Positions 1 to 13,235 of a DNA stretch of 64,000 nucleotides are shown here, piece after piece. A program made the position numbers and the translations under genes. How positions within the stretch are numbered: the stretch's first letter is position 1; each line of letters opens with the position of its first letter. Below the pieces are notes generated by a model. It ran no database searches and was not told where the DNA came from. It saw only the letters and a list, made by a program, of their open reading frames with translations. The DNA is from Anarhynchus alexandrinus (Eukaryota; Chordata; Aves; Charadriiformes; Charadriidae). The DNA is taken from NCBI GenBank assembly GCA_008711295.1, contig VUYV01000216.1, positions 1,235,802-1,299,801 on the forward strand, in the 5' to 3' direction.

Positions 1-3000
1 CCATTTTACCCCAATGCTAGTGAAAAAATAGCTGTGTTTTTTAAAAAAATTGGGAAAAAAAATGAATACATTTTCTCTGCATCTGGTGGTAAATCAATTC
101 ACACAGTGCCTAAAAATGTTTAAAGGAGGTATTCAAGATCCTGACTGGTCACAGGAAAGCCAGCTGATCTGAAGTGGTCCGCAGGGTTTTACCAGTGTCT
201 ACCATGACAGAGACTGCAGAAATCAAGAAACAGGTGGCTTCTCTAAAGACTGTCCTTCCCCTGAAAAGGTAAAACAGCAAATGTTTAGTTGCCAGCATTT
301 CTCTGTTGCCTGGGACAGCAGCGTCTGCACATAGTTGCGCTTATATGACTCTCCTGGTGGCAAAGAGTTGCTGTGCCCCTGGGCTTACACTGCCTGGGTG
401 GCAGCAAGGGCAGCCCAGTGCAGGGGAGATGACGGGAGCGCGCAGCCACGGACGTGTAATTCCTGCTCCCCGAAAGCTCTCCACGAGCAACCTGGAATGC
501 CCTTTTTGATTCTGAGCCTTTGAGCCTCACGAGATGGGTTTCTTCTTTTCTAATGCCGTCATTTTAATTAGTGTAAGCACTGAAATTATCTGGTAGCAGT
601 ACCATAATGACCTCAGCTAATGCACTGGTTTTAACGCTCCGTTTTAAAACAGGGTAATGAATCTGGAGGATGTGGCATGATAATATTCCAATAGGCATTT
701 TATAGTATTTCTGTGTAGATGAAACTACAGATTTATCGTAATGAAAATGTTCATGTAAACCAGTAACATTCCAGCTCTCCCACCCATCACAAGACTATTT
801 GGACTAGTGTTAGCTTTTAACACTATGATTCTCAATCACATATTTTTATCCAGATCAGAGCATGATCCACTTTTGTCTAGTTTAATCAGCCTCACCAGAG
901 ACCCCCTGACCTGCTTGCCCAGAAAACTGAGAAAATAGAAACTCACTTGATAGTCCTGTGACCTGGAGTCAGAAATCAAATTGCAGTATCTCTCAGGAGC
1001 ACTAACATTCACTCTCAAGAAGCCGTGTATTTAGAGGCACCGGCCTAAGTTCCTATTAGAAGGTGAGACCTGAGACGAGTAACTCATAAATAAAACAAAT
1101 AAGGTTACTTGTATGCTGCCACTCCAAATTAATTTACTTCAGCAGACGAAGGTACATAATGGAGTTGTTTTGACTTTGGGTTTCCCTTACGTAGTCTGGC
1201 AGCAACTTCACAGAATTCGTTGGAATTACAGGAGCGGGAAGTGGGCATGCTACTTCTTGAGCACTGTGTTTTCTGTTTGCATTGTAGACAATCAGTGAAT
1301 TGAGTGGCTAGTTGCAGGTAGGTTGCAATGTTCTACTTTGATTTTCACCTCTCCTTTAAATGAAATATGAATTTTTTAGCTTGCTAATAAAATATTCCTT
1401 TTCTGGTAAGTGGTATATGTCCAAAGATAATGCTTTACTGACAGTGTCTACTCATTGAATCAGCTGCGTATCTAAAGACCCATCTGCTAACCAAAAGAAT
1501 TAGGAATATTTTGTCTTGTTCCTTGTGGGACAGCAAAACATCATTCAGTAGACATGATCCAGAATAAACTGCAGTGATTTTTTCCTGCAGAATTTAAAAG
1601 TCAGATTCACGTCCTTTTGATTTTATGGAGGCAAAGACATACTACCGTCGAAATTAGTTAAAGTATTTATGGACTAAGGCAATAATGTCAAAGAGAGTGT
1701 CAGAATCTAACCATCTAACAGTAAATAATTAAAAGTGAGATCATCATGAAATTCCTTTTTGCCTCCAGGTGGCTATTTTTCTGTAACCTTTTTGTTACAC
1801 TCCAGGAATAAAATGTAAATAAAACAGGCAAAGGCATTAAGTTGCATTATAACTGCTTTTAACTTTAATAGCATTCCCTGGATCTGAAATAGCCACTGTT
1901 ATTTAAAACTTGACCTCTTTGATCTGGCAATAACTTAACCCCTTAAGCTAAAAGGTAACACAGTCCATAATACTTCAGCACTGTTTTCACTGGAGATTTG
2001 TCCTTCCTAATGCAGATTTGATGAAATTGGTAATGTTTGCCTTAATTTTGCTTTTGCATCAGTAGAGTGGCAAGTGATTTCATTTATACTTTTCAAATCA
2101 AAGGTGAAATAAGAATATGCTTCCTGATCCATTGACTAAACTTCTAGGACACAGTTTCAACTCTTCTTCTCTTACTTGAGTGCTACCTGCACACCTCCTC
2201 GCTTTGCTAATCATTACTATTTCGGTATATGATGATATTTAATCAGAAAGTGTTGAAGTCCTTTTTCTAGCTTGTTCTGGGCAACAAATTTGAACACATG
2301 TATGTATGTGTGTTTAATGTCCATTAAAAAAGAATCATTGATATTAAATGAGGATTGAAATATTTTACAAGGCTACTGGAATCTGAAATATTTTACTTCT
2401 CATAGAGCAGTGGAAATGCTTGTCCAGCAGATGAGCTCAGTCCTGTCCTGAGTATCAAATATTGGATCTGAATGAAGGGATTGACATGAGAAGATTAATG
2501 ACACTTTATTTTTATCACAGATGTACACAGATATTTCAAGATGGCAGACTGCACTACTTGTGCTAGAAGTAATTTATAGATTTATTCTTGACTAGATTTT
2601 TTTTGTTGTTGTTATTTGCTTAGTTCTGATGTTAAAACTGAAAGCATAAGGTAATATCCAACATATGTCCCTGCATCAAGTTCACTGCTCCACCGTCACA
2701 GGGCTGAACGTGATGTGGAAATGTGAGTTAAAGTCTTCTCTGTACAGCATGGCCTCGAAATGGCAGTGGTCCGTCGGACTACCTCACCCCAGCCTCTCGG
2801 GGGGACACTTAAGCCTTCCTGTATCCCTTACTGACCACGTCCCTTTTGGTGTGGTCACTGAACATCAGGTTTTAAAACTGTGAGGAAAATGCCCAACAAC
2901 TGGAATGTACACTGCTGCAGAAAGTGAACACCTTGCAGGTCACTTGAAATCCACAGTTTATGGGCTGGCTGGCAGCTGGGAAGGCACAGCTCCCTTCTGG

Positions 3001-4740
3001 GGACAGAGAGCCGTCAGAAAGGATCACTCCTTTTTGGAGGCAAGGGCCTCTGCCAAGGGCCAAAATCAGTCTCAGCTGTACTTACACAAAAGGTTTACAT
3101 AAGTATATACAGGCACAATGTATTTGTATTCACATATCAATGATGTGTTTCATCCCTCCTCTATGTCCAAAATACACAGAAAAAAACCTATGCAGTGAAT
3201 TCAGATATTGCCTAAGGCAATTCAGGGGTGTGTTGAGAATGTTTGAGAGTGGTGCATTTACGTTATGTTAAGTCCTTCTGACTTGATTCCTACAGCAGAT
3301 GTTACAGAAGGAGCTGACACAAACATTTCCTTGCAGACTGGTGTGGTTATTTGCATTATGACAAAATTTTTCTTTCAGAAAATGTCAGTGACTTTTTCTA
3401 CCTCTTTCCGGCTATCTGGGACTTTCCTTTTTCTCTCACTTCCCACCAAATGAACCCTGGGACATTATTCCTCAAAGTTACTGCCTGTAAAAGAACCCAC
3501 AGATCTCCTTCCCCCTTCTGTGCTGCAACTCTCTTGAGTTTCTCTCTTAAGGCTGTGGGAACTACTAGGTGGCTATTCCTCAGTTTTCTCTTTGTTAAAA
3601 AGCAGTCAAATAGGGCCACTCAGCACCTTCTTTCTCCATACACTGTTAAAAGCCTGTGTCTCTTGACGCAGAGCAGAAGAGGCTTATTATATACATATGA
3701 GGCAGTGCCAGAAGATACCCAGTTTGCATCCACCTTCTACTATGTTAAAGCTTAGGAGCAGATGAAGATCCTTAAAACACGCATGGAAGCTAGGGGACCT
3801 TAGCAACCTTACCCTTACAAGGTATGATCATATAGTTGCTGAGGTATCACTGAACAGCGATAGTTGCCTATAGGCTTGGTTCTGCAGATGGGGACGGGAG
3901 TGCTTCACTCTTCCAGTCCTCTGTGGAACACAGATGGATCCCACAAAGCAGGAAGGAAACCCTCCTGTCTCTCAGATCCTCTCCAAGGAGGCAAGATGTG
4001 TGTGGGAAGCATCCAGGGCTCGTTAGAGACAGCAAGGTAGTTCGTCTCCGGTAGCGGGAGATAATTTTCTTGGTGGCAGAAGACAGAATTTTTGTGAGAA
4101 AAGGGAAAGAAACTCACTGTGGAGGAATGTAAGTGAGAATCCAGGCATGTTTGCTTTTTGGAGATTCTTGTTTTAGTTTGTGGAAGATATTAGGCTTCAA
4201 ATAGTGATTAAAGGAGGGGAAGACCCAATAGGGCCCACAGATCAAAGAGTAACAGAACGCTTTCAGAAAGCTGCTTCCTTTAGGAAGATGAAGCAACAGC
4301 CAGTCTTCAAATATAGAGACATTCTGCTTCTAAGGACAGTAATTTTCTAAGCTATTAATCACTGGCCAGATCCCAAGACTTCAAAAATAAATATGGGGCT
4401 TTTAACTTTCGAATGTTGATTTGTTTATAAAAGGAACCTGTATATCGCCTGCTACTCTTGAAGAGGACGAAGGTTTCCAGGAACTTTTGTGACCAGCCAA
4501 GCTTTAGAAAAAATATCCAATCCACATCAGAGTTGAGCTGCTTCTCCATGTCTGTCTTTAGAGTGATTTCAACCATGATTAAGATTTCCAATTATATTAT
4601 GGCTGGAAGGATAAAGCACATCAATGAAAGCAAAACAAAACTGCAAAGCAACCTGAGGACAATAAAGAAACCAAGCCACGGGGAATGAGAAAGATATTCG
4701 CTAGTAAAAATATAAGCTGTTATGAAGTGCCTTTCAGGTC
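1..4740. other. A/T-rich DNA with no recognised gene
   Basis: I see no gene, RNA or repeat family here that I can support. Short open frames occur on both strands (the longest is 134 codons, plus strand, 3351-3755), but they overlap one another, lack recognisable domains and have lengths expected by chance. A short run of TGTATG-like units sits near 2297-2315. The stretch could be intronic or intergenic. Confidence 0.6.
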
Positions 4741-4762
4741 TGCTTCTCAGCGCAAAACGGAC

Positions 4763-4828
4763 ATTCCCATTCTTTTAATCTGGAAGGAACTGAGGCACTA
4801 AGCATTGAAATGACATAGGGAAAGGACA
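4763..4828. repeat. Possible MIR/L2-type ancient repeat scrap
   Basis: The words around 4785-4800 (GGAACTGAGGCACTAAG) followed by a GAAATGACATAGGGAAAGG-like stretch resemble the widespread amniote MIR/L2 tail, in which a 'gaggaaactgaggca' word is followed by 'agtgacttgcccaaggtca'. Only about 65 bases match by eye and the flanks do not extend the match, so this is a weak call. It could equally be chance similarity. Confidence 0.35.
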
Positions 4829-5505
4829 AATGTTGAGAAACGTGTCGTAAACATGGAACATAAAGAGATGACATTTGCCATGGAAAACTTTCAGAAGGGT
4901 GTTGGAAGGCAATTTTCAGTGGTGAAACTGTAAGATATTTCTTATCTACTTTCATTTTTGGCTGGAACAGAACTACGCTTTTCAGTATTTCTCTAGGAAG
5001 TACAATTCTAGAGGGAAGAATAACAAATTTGGGTTATGGGAAATATTTTGCAGTTATTTTGATTTCTGTTGCAGAATCTAGTACAGAAATGGGATAAATA
5101 AATATGTGACAGAAAAAATGAATTTCTCTTTTGAGAAAAGACTGCAATATGGCACTTTGACATTAAAATTCCTCCCCTTTTTTTTTTCCTCTTTGAAATA
5201 ATATTCAGCAAAATCAACACAGTTTAGTAAAGTATTTTTAGTTTTGTCAGGACCATATTTTCTGACAGATAATGGTTCCTGTAAAATTTTTTTCTGATTG
5301 GCTCAATTTCAGAGCCATATATCTAGACTATCCTTCTGCTAATGCAGAATTGTCCCCTGCAGTATATTTCACCAGTGCTTTGTCCAGTCTTGCTATAAAT
5401 GTCTCAGACAATGAGACTCCCACTGAAAGATTACTCCGTAGTCTAATAGATCTGTCAGAAAGATTTTCCTGAAACTCAGACTATATTTTCCTTGTCTTAA
5501 TTTGG

Positions 5506-6000
5506 GATGTCGCGGAGCAGCTCATGAAATGCAAGCGTAGTAAATCACTTGAACCAGATGGTATTCATCGGGGGGTTCTGAAAGAAATAAAGTGCGAAAC
5601 AGGGAAGATACTGGCAATACATCATTAAAAATAGCAGCTGTTCCCTTTAAAAGGGAAAATCCAGCCTGATGCCTGTACTTAGAATAAAAGTTATTATTCT
5701 TTTTTAACTGAATAAAAGATCAATTTCAAGAATTGCAGCCTGATGAGCTTAATCTCAGCTTCAAGGAAATCTACTAACAATCTGACTATAGTCCAAGTAT
5801 TAGATGATTATAATTTTAGACCAAACCATGGCATCTCCCACAGGGGTGAATAATGGCTCTCTAGTGTGAGAGAAATCTTTGGAAGAAAACCAGCTGCAAT
5901 TGTGTAGGAAATTCCAGTCTAGAAAAATTTATAACTGAACAGCTCTAACTTTCCTGGATTTTTTAGAAAGCTTCTGGAAAGGAGTCTCCAGAAGAGGGGT
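5506..6000 (+). repeat. Fossil CR1/L3-type LINE, reverse transcriptase fragment
   Basis: On the plus strand, 5539-5592 translates to SKSLEPDGIHRGVLKEIK. This matches the conserved start of the CR1/L3 reverse transcriptase domain, usually K-S-P-G-P-D-G-I-H-P-x-V-L-K-E. The frame runs from about 5506 to a TAA at 5626-5628. Downstream, a 'cagcctgatgagcttaatctcagc' type word near 5735-5765 fits the next conserved block (the 'RPVSLTS' region). A word reading FLDFLESFWKGV near 5950-5990 resembles the 'YLDFxKAFDxV' block. Stops and frameshifts separate these pieces, so the element is long dead. The first block is strong, while the downstream extent is inferred from block order. Confidence 0.7.
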
Positions 6001-9000
6001 TCATTGGAGGAGGAGTTTGCTATTACTAAGGTGGATAATGTAAATGAAGCCTCCCAATGCTAACAGGAGCTAACGTCTGGGGAGGCAGCAGGGAAGGAGT
6101 TTATCACACCAGGTGTCCAAACCTGTGGTAGTAATGTCTGTCATGATAAGATTTTTATTTTCCTTTAAAATGCAATGTGCTTACATTACAATAGGCAAGG
6201 TGAAGCAAATACACCTTGCAAATGGAATATGAGCAAGTTAAGATTTGTAATGGTCCCTAGGTCTGGTAGCAACCCTTTCTTCTCCTGGCCTCCAAAAGAA
6301 TCCTTTATCTCAGCCAGTAACCGTAGGAAATTTGGTGCATCCTGCTCTACTTCGGATAAATTTTCCATCAGTAGAATTTAAATAACAAACAAACCTCTCC
6401 CTGTGAAGTTTGTGTGAATTATCTCATAGGTGACTGAAAATGTAGCACAAGAACGGCCTATTTCTGTTTTCTTAAGAAGCAGGTATTTGTATTACAAAGC
6501 AGGAGCAAGAAAAATTAGTATTTCCATATAGAGATGAAGAATTACATTTATTATTATTCAGATGTTATCTCCAGTCGTGTTAGAAATGTAGCAGGTATCC
6601 CTGGGGCTTGAACCACCTGTTGAGAAAATCTCTCCGATTAGCGTTGCATGAGCAAGTTACAGGAACAGAATTGTGAGCAGAGATAGTGAAAGCGGTCACA
6701 GAAAGAGGAGCCCACACTCTGCAAAAAGCTGCTGGGAGTTGTGTAAAAAGCCAAAGAGGACTGACAGCTTTAAAAGAATTATTAATTCACCTGAATGCTT
6801 TGGACAGGGAAAGATAAAGTATTTGTTTCTTTTTTGCTGTGCCATTGTGGTGCCTACTTGGTGCATTTGGATTTCTTTTCTTTAGGTCTCATTCATAGTG
6901 GCTCCATCTGTCCTGTCCTGCTAGATCCGTGTCAGAAGGACCAGCCATCAAGGGTATCTGCAAAACGTCATTCGTTTTGTCTTTTGTAGGCATCAGACAT
7001 TCAGCTCTGTCTCAGGCTGCTTACATATATCCCATCTGCATTTGCATTAGACAGAGCCTAAGCCCCCATAGAAACTACGCTGGAATCCCTCTGTGGAAGG
7101 ACTCGACCTATTTTCTACAGATAAGCCAGGAGGATATAGCTGAAGGCCTGCTTTATTCCTACTTCCTTGGGGAAGAAGGAATTCTCGCAAATACTGACCA
7201 AACCAAAAGTTTTCTTCAAGCAATCCTGGAAGGCTGCCCCAGAGCCAGCACCAGCACTGTTCCTACACCAGGAATTTTACCTGTGGTTATTTTGACTTCA
7301 AAGCTGTTGGCAGAAGGAGTGGAGAACTCCACCTGGACGTGTAAGGATTGCTACTGAAGTCTTTGAAAAAAAATTCATATCTGCTTAACTAGAAATGTAT
7401 CCACAGGTTTTTCTTACTACAAATTCTGTATTCTACAATAGTATTTTTTACCGTTCAAAATACTTATTGAAAGACAGACTTTTACAGCTTTTCTCTGGCT
7501 GAAGAAACCCTTATTTCACAAGTACTTTGGCATAGCACTGCTATATTTTACACCTGCCTGCCCTTCCACAAAATGCAACAGCTACAGAGTCTCAGGCAGA
7601 GGTATAGTTGAGACGCTGTCCCTATTTCACCTTGGTTTAGGATTCCTTCACAAAGGAGCTATCTTAGGCAGCTGACTGAGGCACCCTTCCCACTACCAGC
7701 TGATGCCCAAATGCAAATCTCTTTAAGCAAGAAATCCAAATTCTGGGCCACTGTCCACACAAATCTGAGCATATTCTGCCCGGATTTAATAGTATTAGCA
7801 CTGAAATCCATGTGCGAGGGCACCGGACATCGTAAAGAACAGAATATGTTCCGTTTCTGTGGTTTCTCAATAGGAGGACTAAATCTGAAGAAAAACAAAA
7901 CAGGAAAAAACTCCTCAAGCAAAGACTTCAGTTTCTTTTGCCAAGTGTAACAATTCGTTTGAGTGACCTGAAGCAGGTAACTTCATGCAGTCCTAATGCC
8001 TTGATTATCCTGACTGAGAGATGCCCTGGAGAGATGCTCCTTACGCTCTTCACACCCAAGTTTCTCTCCAGTCTGCAAGGGGATGCAGCCCCTACAAGGC
8101 CAGGAGGCAGCCAAGGTTTACACCTATTGCCAGGTCTACAAAGTGCACCACAGAACAAAGATACAACCATTGTGATCCAGTTTGATCCTTATTTTTATCT
8201 CAGATTTTCCTTCCGATATTATAATTATATGGCCTTCAGCAGAATTTGTTTGATATGCAGTGGGCTCCCAGAGCAGCATCGAATTCCGAAGTAGCCTCTC
8301 TGATTGAAAGCTATCTTTGGAAGACTGTGAAACCACTGACTCAAAAGCTTTCAGACCAGATTAGAAATCACAATTTCTTGAACTATAATACATTTGTTTT
8401 TCTTTTCATTCCTCCTCGTTTGAGTTTTGCATGTTTACAGAGTAATCTCTATACTGTGAGTACTGCATAAGCACCTCCTTCGCATTGCTGTAGCTCAGGC
8501 TGTAAGAAGAGCTGTAGATATTCAGCCATAGAATGGCTTTTGTTCCCTCTAATGATTTTTTGCATTAATTATGCTCTGCTTCTCAGCGATGCTATCTGCA
8601 GTTTCTACCAAGCTATCGTGGAAAGCAGTGGACATGTAAAACAACCGGTAATCAGTTTTTCGGGGCATAAAATGGGTTATTCCTGGTGACTAGATCCATG
8701 GTAGGCTGTTGAAGATGATACATAGTCATGCTGTCAATTTTGATTTAGAACTAAATTGTCCATATTGGGTTGTGTCACTGCCTTAATAATTAGCATAACT
8801 TTAATGTGCTATTTTGCTGACATGTTACCAACATGATGGAAAGCCTTGTTGGTTCATGTTTCTCTGAAGATTGCTCCCACAGGTGTGCCATCGTTTCTTT
8901 CCAGGGAAGGAAGTATTGTCTTACAGTCGTCAGCTTGGACTACTGTCGTAATGAGGTCCCACCGTAGTATGGCTCACCCCCATTTATCTCAGCGTAGAGC

Positions 9001-9380
9001 AGGGGCTCAGACACGAAATTCTTCAGAGTTTAACGTACAATACACAAATATGGTGCACACGTCATCATTTTCAAAGACACGGAAGAAATCTTTGGTCAGG
9101 AAAAAAAGATAAAGACTTCCAATATAGGGATTATATCATGTGAAAGGAAAACACTGTGCTTTTTCTCCCCTTTTTTGTAGATAAAACATTAGTGGATAAA
9201 ATAGGGGATCATATTCCTCTTTTGAAAAACTTACTACTTAGAGATTTGAAGAAAAATCAATGTGACATTTGAATACACTTTGAAGTTCTTTCACAGCTTG
9301 AAACTTCACAACTTTTGTCTCTCCCTTTTTTTATCAACTGTATTCATTACATTTCCATATAAAGCAGCCTGCTTGTTAAA
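6001..9380. other. No recognised gene or repeat
   Basis: Mixed A/T-rich sequence. The longest open frame is 142 codons (plus strand, 6929-7357), with no domain I recognise. Overlapping opposite-strand frames near 7.66-8.29 kb shadow one another. I see no tRNA-like, snRNA-like or CR1-like sequence. Confidence 0.5.
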
Positions 9381-9383
9381 TAC

Positions 9384-9465
9384 CATCTCTCTTCCTCTTG
9401 CTCTTTTCCTCTCGCTCACTCCCTTTTTTTTCCATTTTCCCCCCTCCTGCCACTTTGCTCTCCAG
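9384..9465 (+). other. Long polypyrimidine tract ending in CAG
   Basis: About 80 bases are almost entirely C and T, ending in CTCTCCAG at 9458-9465. This has the form of a strong 3' splice site on the plus strand. A GT that could serve as a donor follows an AAAG at 9487-9490, which would leave only a 25-base exon. No coding frame supports an exon, so the tract may be a simple low-complexity sequence or the acceptor of a non-coding transcript. Confidence 0.35.
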
Positions 9466-9499
9466 GAGGATTGAACACTTTCTCTCAAAGGTAGCAACA

Positions 9500-10730
9500 C
9501 ACCATTCAATTAAAGCTCCAGCCTTTGTAAGGACAGATAATAACTTTGATCGCTGCATTTGTATAATTAAGGGACAGGCCTCCGGTTTAAAGGGGCTCCT
9601 CGTTCACCTTTGAAACGGCGAGAGCATGATGAGTTTTCCGCGGCACTGGCGCGGTAGGAAAGTCCCGGTCTCCTTTGGTGTCACATCTATCTGCGTCCCC
9701 CAGCCTGCTCGTCCCCTGTCCCAGGGAGGACGATTAGGCAGCCCCCCCGCTGGCTGCAGATGGAGTGAAGCGGAGCGATAAGGCGAGCTGCCTTTCTCCC
9801 CTGCCTCAGATCGGCGGAGGGAGAGCTCTTCTTCACAGGCAGCCCAAGTGTAAGCCGTTTAAACAAGCGTGCAGGAAATATTGGGGTAATTACCGAGCAC
9901 AGGGAGGGGGTCTCCGGCTATCAGCAGCATTGAGAATGGATTCGAAAACTCGCTCGGCAGATTAATTGATCCTTTTTCTGCAGCCTGTCTTTTGAAATCA
10001 TTCTCGCAGCAGCTCACAGCCGAAAGTTGGGAGAGCGCGGTGTGCTGAGGAGAGGCATCCTCACCCGCAGCCCCGCGTATGTCCTCGCGTCTGCATCTGA
10101 CTTTCTTCTCCGCCAAAGCATTAAGAATTTTAGCGATAATTCATGCTCGGTAAATTTGTTTTCTGTAATAAGATCAAGCCCACAAAGGGAGAATAAAAAG
10201 CAGTGCCGCCTGCGCTTCCTTATCGGCGGTGATGCCGGCTAAGTGCTCTGATCACAGGCAGCTGCTCCGAGGCGCTCCTGCCGGCTACTTAATTCAGTTC
10301 TCTTAGAGGGGAGTTTGCTGTGGTTTTAATTTTTAGTTTCGCACCAGCGGAGCGGGCCACCAGCTCAGCGGAGCAGCGGTGACCAGCCGGCCCCCGCGGA
10401 GAGCGGACAGGCTCTTCTCCGTCCCGGCGGGCAGCTCAAGTGGAACGTCAGCCAAGTGGCAGGTTTGTTGCTGGGGAGATGAGGACCACAGCCTCTCGGT
10501 CTCCTCCGCCCCTGCCCTGGCTCTTCCCAGCTGGCGGAGGAGGGAAACTGGCAGCGAAGACCTTGATGCTGTACCCACTTCTCACATTTGCCCGGCAAAG
10601 GATGCACCGACAGGAGGGAAATGGCGTGCGGCACGTGGCGCGTTGGTAGCCGTGCACGTGGGTCTCCTCTGTGGCTGCGTTTGGACGTTAGCGTGCGTTT
10701 TGTGCGTAAAGCGCTGAAGTACGGGAGAGG
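9500..10730. promoter_or_regulatory. CpG-rich block, candidate regulatory element
   Basis: This is the densest concentration of CG dinucleotides in the window and contrasts with A/T-rich DNA on both sides. TCF/LEF-type words occur at 9544-9551 (CTTTGATC) and 9608-9614 (CTTTGAA). A forkhead-like TAAACA-type word lies near 9858-9865. A perfect homeodomain-style palindrome GGTAATTACC is at 9885-9894. ATTAATT-type words occur near 9962. Open frames of up to 126 codons overlap on both strands, as expected in G/C-rich DNA, and none looks coding. Function is inferred from composition and motifs only: it could be a developmental enhancer or the CpG-island promoter of a non-coding RNA. Confidence 0.45.
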
Positions 10731-13130
10731 AAGAAGAGTTTGCAAGGGCTATGCCGTGTTGCTCTCCTGGCTGACTAATTTTAATCGCTTATTTAAGGAA
10801 AGTAAAATACTGTTCTGTGATTTAGATGCTGCGCTGCAGAGAGGATTTCAAACCCCTTTATTAGCACTTTATTAGCAACTTGAGATAAAGCAAGTGAAAA
10901 AAATGTCCTGATCTAATTTTGAATACCTATATTTGCGCAGAATGATCTAGTATCTTGGCAGTTTCTGTCAGGACACCTATCAATTCAGACTGCATTTAGT
11001 CAGCACACAAAGTAAATTGCTATCCTACTAAAAAGCTGTGAACAGAGCAGTTAAAATCCATTTCTATTATGGTTACCAGCTTCTTCATACAGAAGCAGAA
11101 AGATATTGTAGAAGGTCTCTTACAGCCAAAAACTTAAACGTTACTTTGTGGTTTTCCTGTCTCCATTTTTTCCTGCTTTCTCCAATATTATGAGTACATC
11201 TGTGTCATATCCCTCACTCCCAAAATACCAAGGGCCAGACTTTTGCAATTAAATTGCAAACGTTTGCATGAGGGAAATTATGTGCTGTTCATTATGTGGG
11301 TTCAAAAGACCAGAGATTCAGATGACTCGCAGCCAGGCAGATGTCTGTTCTGCCAGTAATGTGTACACATCTCTTTGGCAGGCACACGTACAGACATCCA
11401 CCTGGAAAGTCTTCACGTGCTTGCGTATTCAGGGTCACCCTACAAAGCCCTGACTTCTACATAATGCTCTCAGTAACCCTTATTTCTTGTTTGATGTTAA
11501 GAAGTTTTCAAATAGAAAATACCATTTAGTGTAAGCAGATGGATTTAAGAAAATTGCTTGGATTACTGTGACTACATGCCTGTACACCTCCATCTTTCTG
11601 TCCTGGAAAACGGTGAGAAACATGTCTGGATAATTTCACAGAGTCTCATGCAAGTATTCTCATGTTTCCACCCACAGGTCTTATATTCCTTCAGCCTTGG
11701 ATGGAGTGACAGAATAGAAAGAATCCCAAATTTCATTTGTCACTGCTGAATTTCACCGGTCTTTGCACTTCAGAGCAAAATAGAATGGTCCAGCCTCACC
11801 TCATTCAATTGTGCTCCATTTTGCATCCTGTTGTACCCTTATTTCTCAGGGACTGGGGTGCCTACAGAGCTAGAATGGACAGGGTATCTTTTTTCCTGAC
11901 TGCCTTTGGCCACAGTTTGGTGGTAAATGAATAGCAAAAGCAGGTATCTGCTCAGGCAGAGGGCTGAGGACCTCTCGGCTGCTCAAGCTTGCTTGGAGGG
12001 TAATGGCAGTCAGAGGACACAACTCCCTAAGGCTGCCACAGACCAGGAAAGCACAGGGAAGTGCCCTTAGATATGCCAAGCCACTAGTCTTGTAGAGACG
12101 TTTACAATAGGCCAGTCTGGAGAATTACATTAGTTGCATATTGTTTAAAACCCACTTCTTTGCAACTGTGCAAAATTTCCTTATTGCAAGGAAACGTATT
12201 CCTAGACCCCAGAAAGGGGCCGTGGTATTGCTGTGCTGAAGGGTTTGGATGCACCCGTATTGACAGCGCTGCACACGTGGGAGCCTGTTTTATTTTGAAA
12301 AGAGCACAGCGTATCTTCAGCTTGCACTTTGTCATAACGTATGTAAAAATAATATCCTACTGTATGTCTATATAGCATAAAGGAAACCTTTTGTACAGTG
12401 CACATTCTTGAAATTAATCTATAGCTCCTGAAATGTACCCGTTCTGAGGAGAAGAAACGAGGCTTGAAAGCACTCCAAAGAACCATGTTGACACCACAGC
12501 TGCTGTTTTTAATACCCCACTGTGCAGGGTAGCATCCTGAAAGAGACTAAAAGCCTCTGTCCATCTACTCATGCCAGATCCAAAGCAGGTGGCTGTTAGA
12601 GCTGTCTTTTTCCTGTTGCCAGGCTTTCTTTTGGGGATCCATCATAGAGCCAAGGGCAGTCTCCAGTGGGACTTGCACCAATTGTTTACTCTATTTATAT
12701 TTAGCTAATTAAGTGATAATCCTAAAGTATCAGGGCACATGTGAAATAATAATTATTACTCACAAAACACAAACTGAGCAAATGATTTGTTTGTATTGTT
12801 TTGTTTGTGCCTAAAGATAATACGTCTGCCTCTCCAAAGGCTGTAAAACTGCTGATCGAAAGTTGCTCAGCTCATCCTGGGATGTAATTTTGCTGGCAAA
12901 ATGGGAGTTATAGACAGGAGGAGTTTGGCCCACAGGAAAAAAACGGTTCTGGTTTCAGGGAAGGTGTATATGACAAAAATCTGTGGGCTGGACTCAGCTG
13001 TGACGTCAATAATTTTAAGTTCCCTATCAATGTAAGTGTTGGAAGTGCCATAACTCCTGGTCATAGGAGAGGTTCAGAGATGAGTGGGACAGCTTTAACA
13101 GCTCAGCATCTTATGAGACATAGAAACGTC
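10731..13130. other. No recognised gene or repeat
   Basis: A/T-rich sequence after the CpG-rich block. The first 150 bases contain several homeodomain-like TAATTTTAAT and TTTATTAG words and may belong to the same element. Beyond about 10.9 kb I see nothing I can name. Confidence 0.45.
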
Positions 13131-13235
13131 GAATCATAGAATCATTAAGGTTGGAAAAGACCTTTAAGATCATCGAACCCAACCATAAACTTAACACTGC
13201 CAAGTCCACCACTAAACCATGTCCCTACCATGACA
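13131..13235 (-). repeat. CR1 retrotransposon 3' end, 5' truncated
   Basis: The plus strand begins with GAATCATAGAATCAT and continues with the GGTTGGAAAAGACCTTTAAG word that is the reverse complement of the avian CR1 3' terminus. The element therefore lies on the minus strand with its 3' end at about 13131. The next 60 bases (read in element sense) match the 'catggtttagtgg' stretch also seen in the CR1 copy at 30.6 kb. Past about 13235 the similarity stops, as expected for a 5'-truncated insertion. A minus-strand open frame of 113 codons covers 13145-13486, but only its C-terminal part is CR1-like. Confidence 0.85.

Noticed and set aside
6929..7357. 142-codon plus-strand open frame
   Set aside because: No domain or homology recognised and length within chance expectation.
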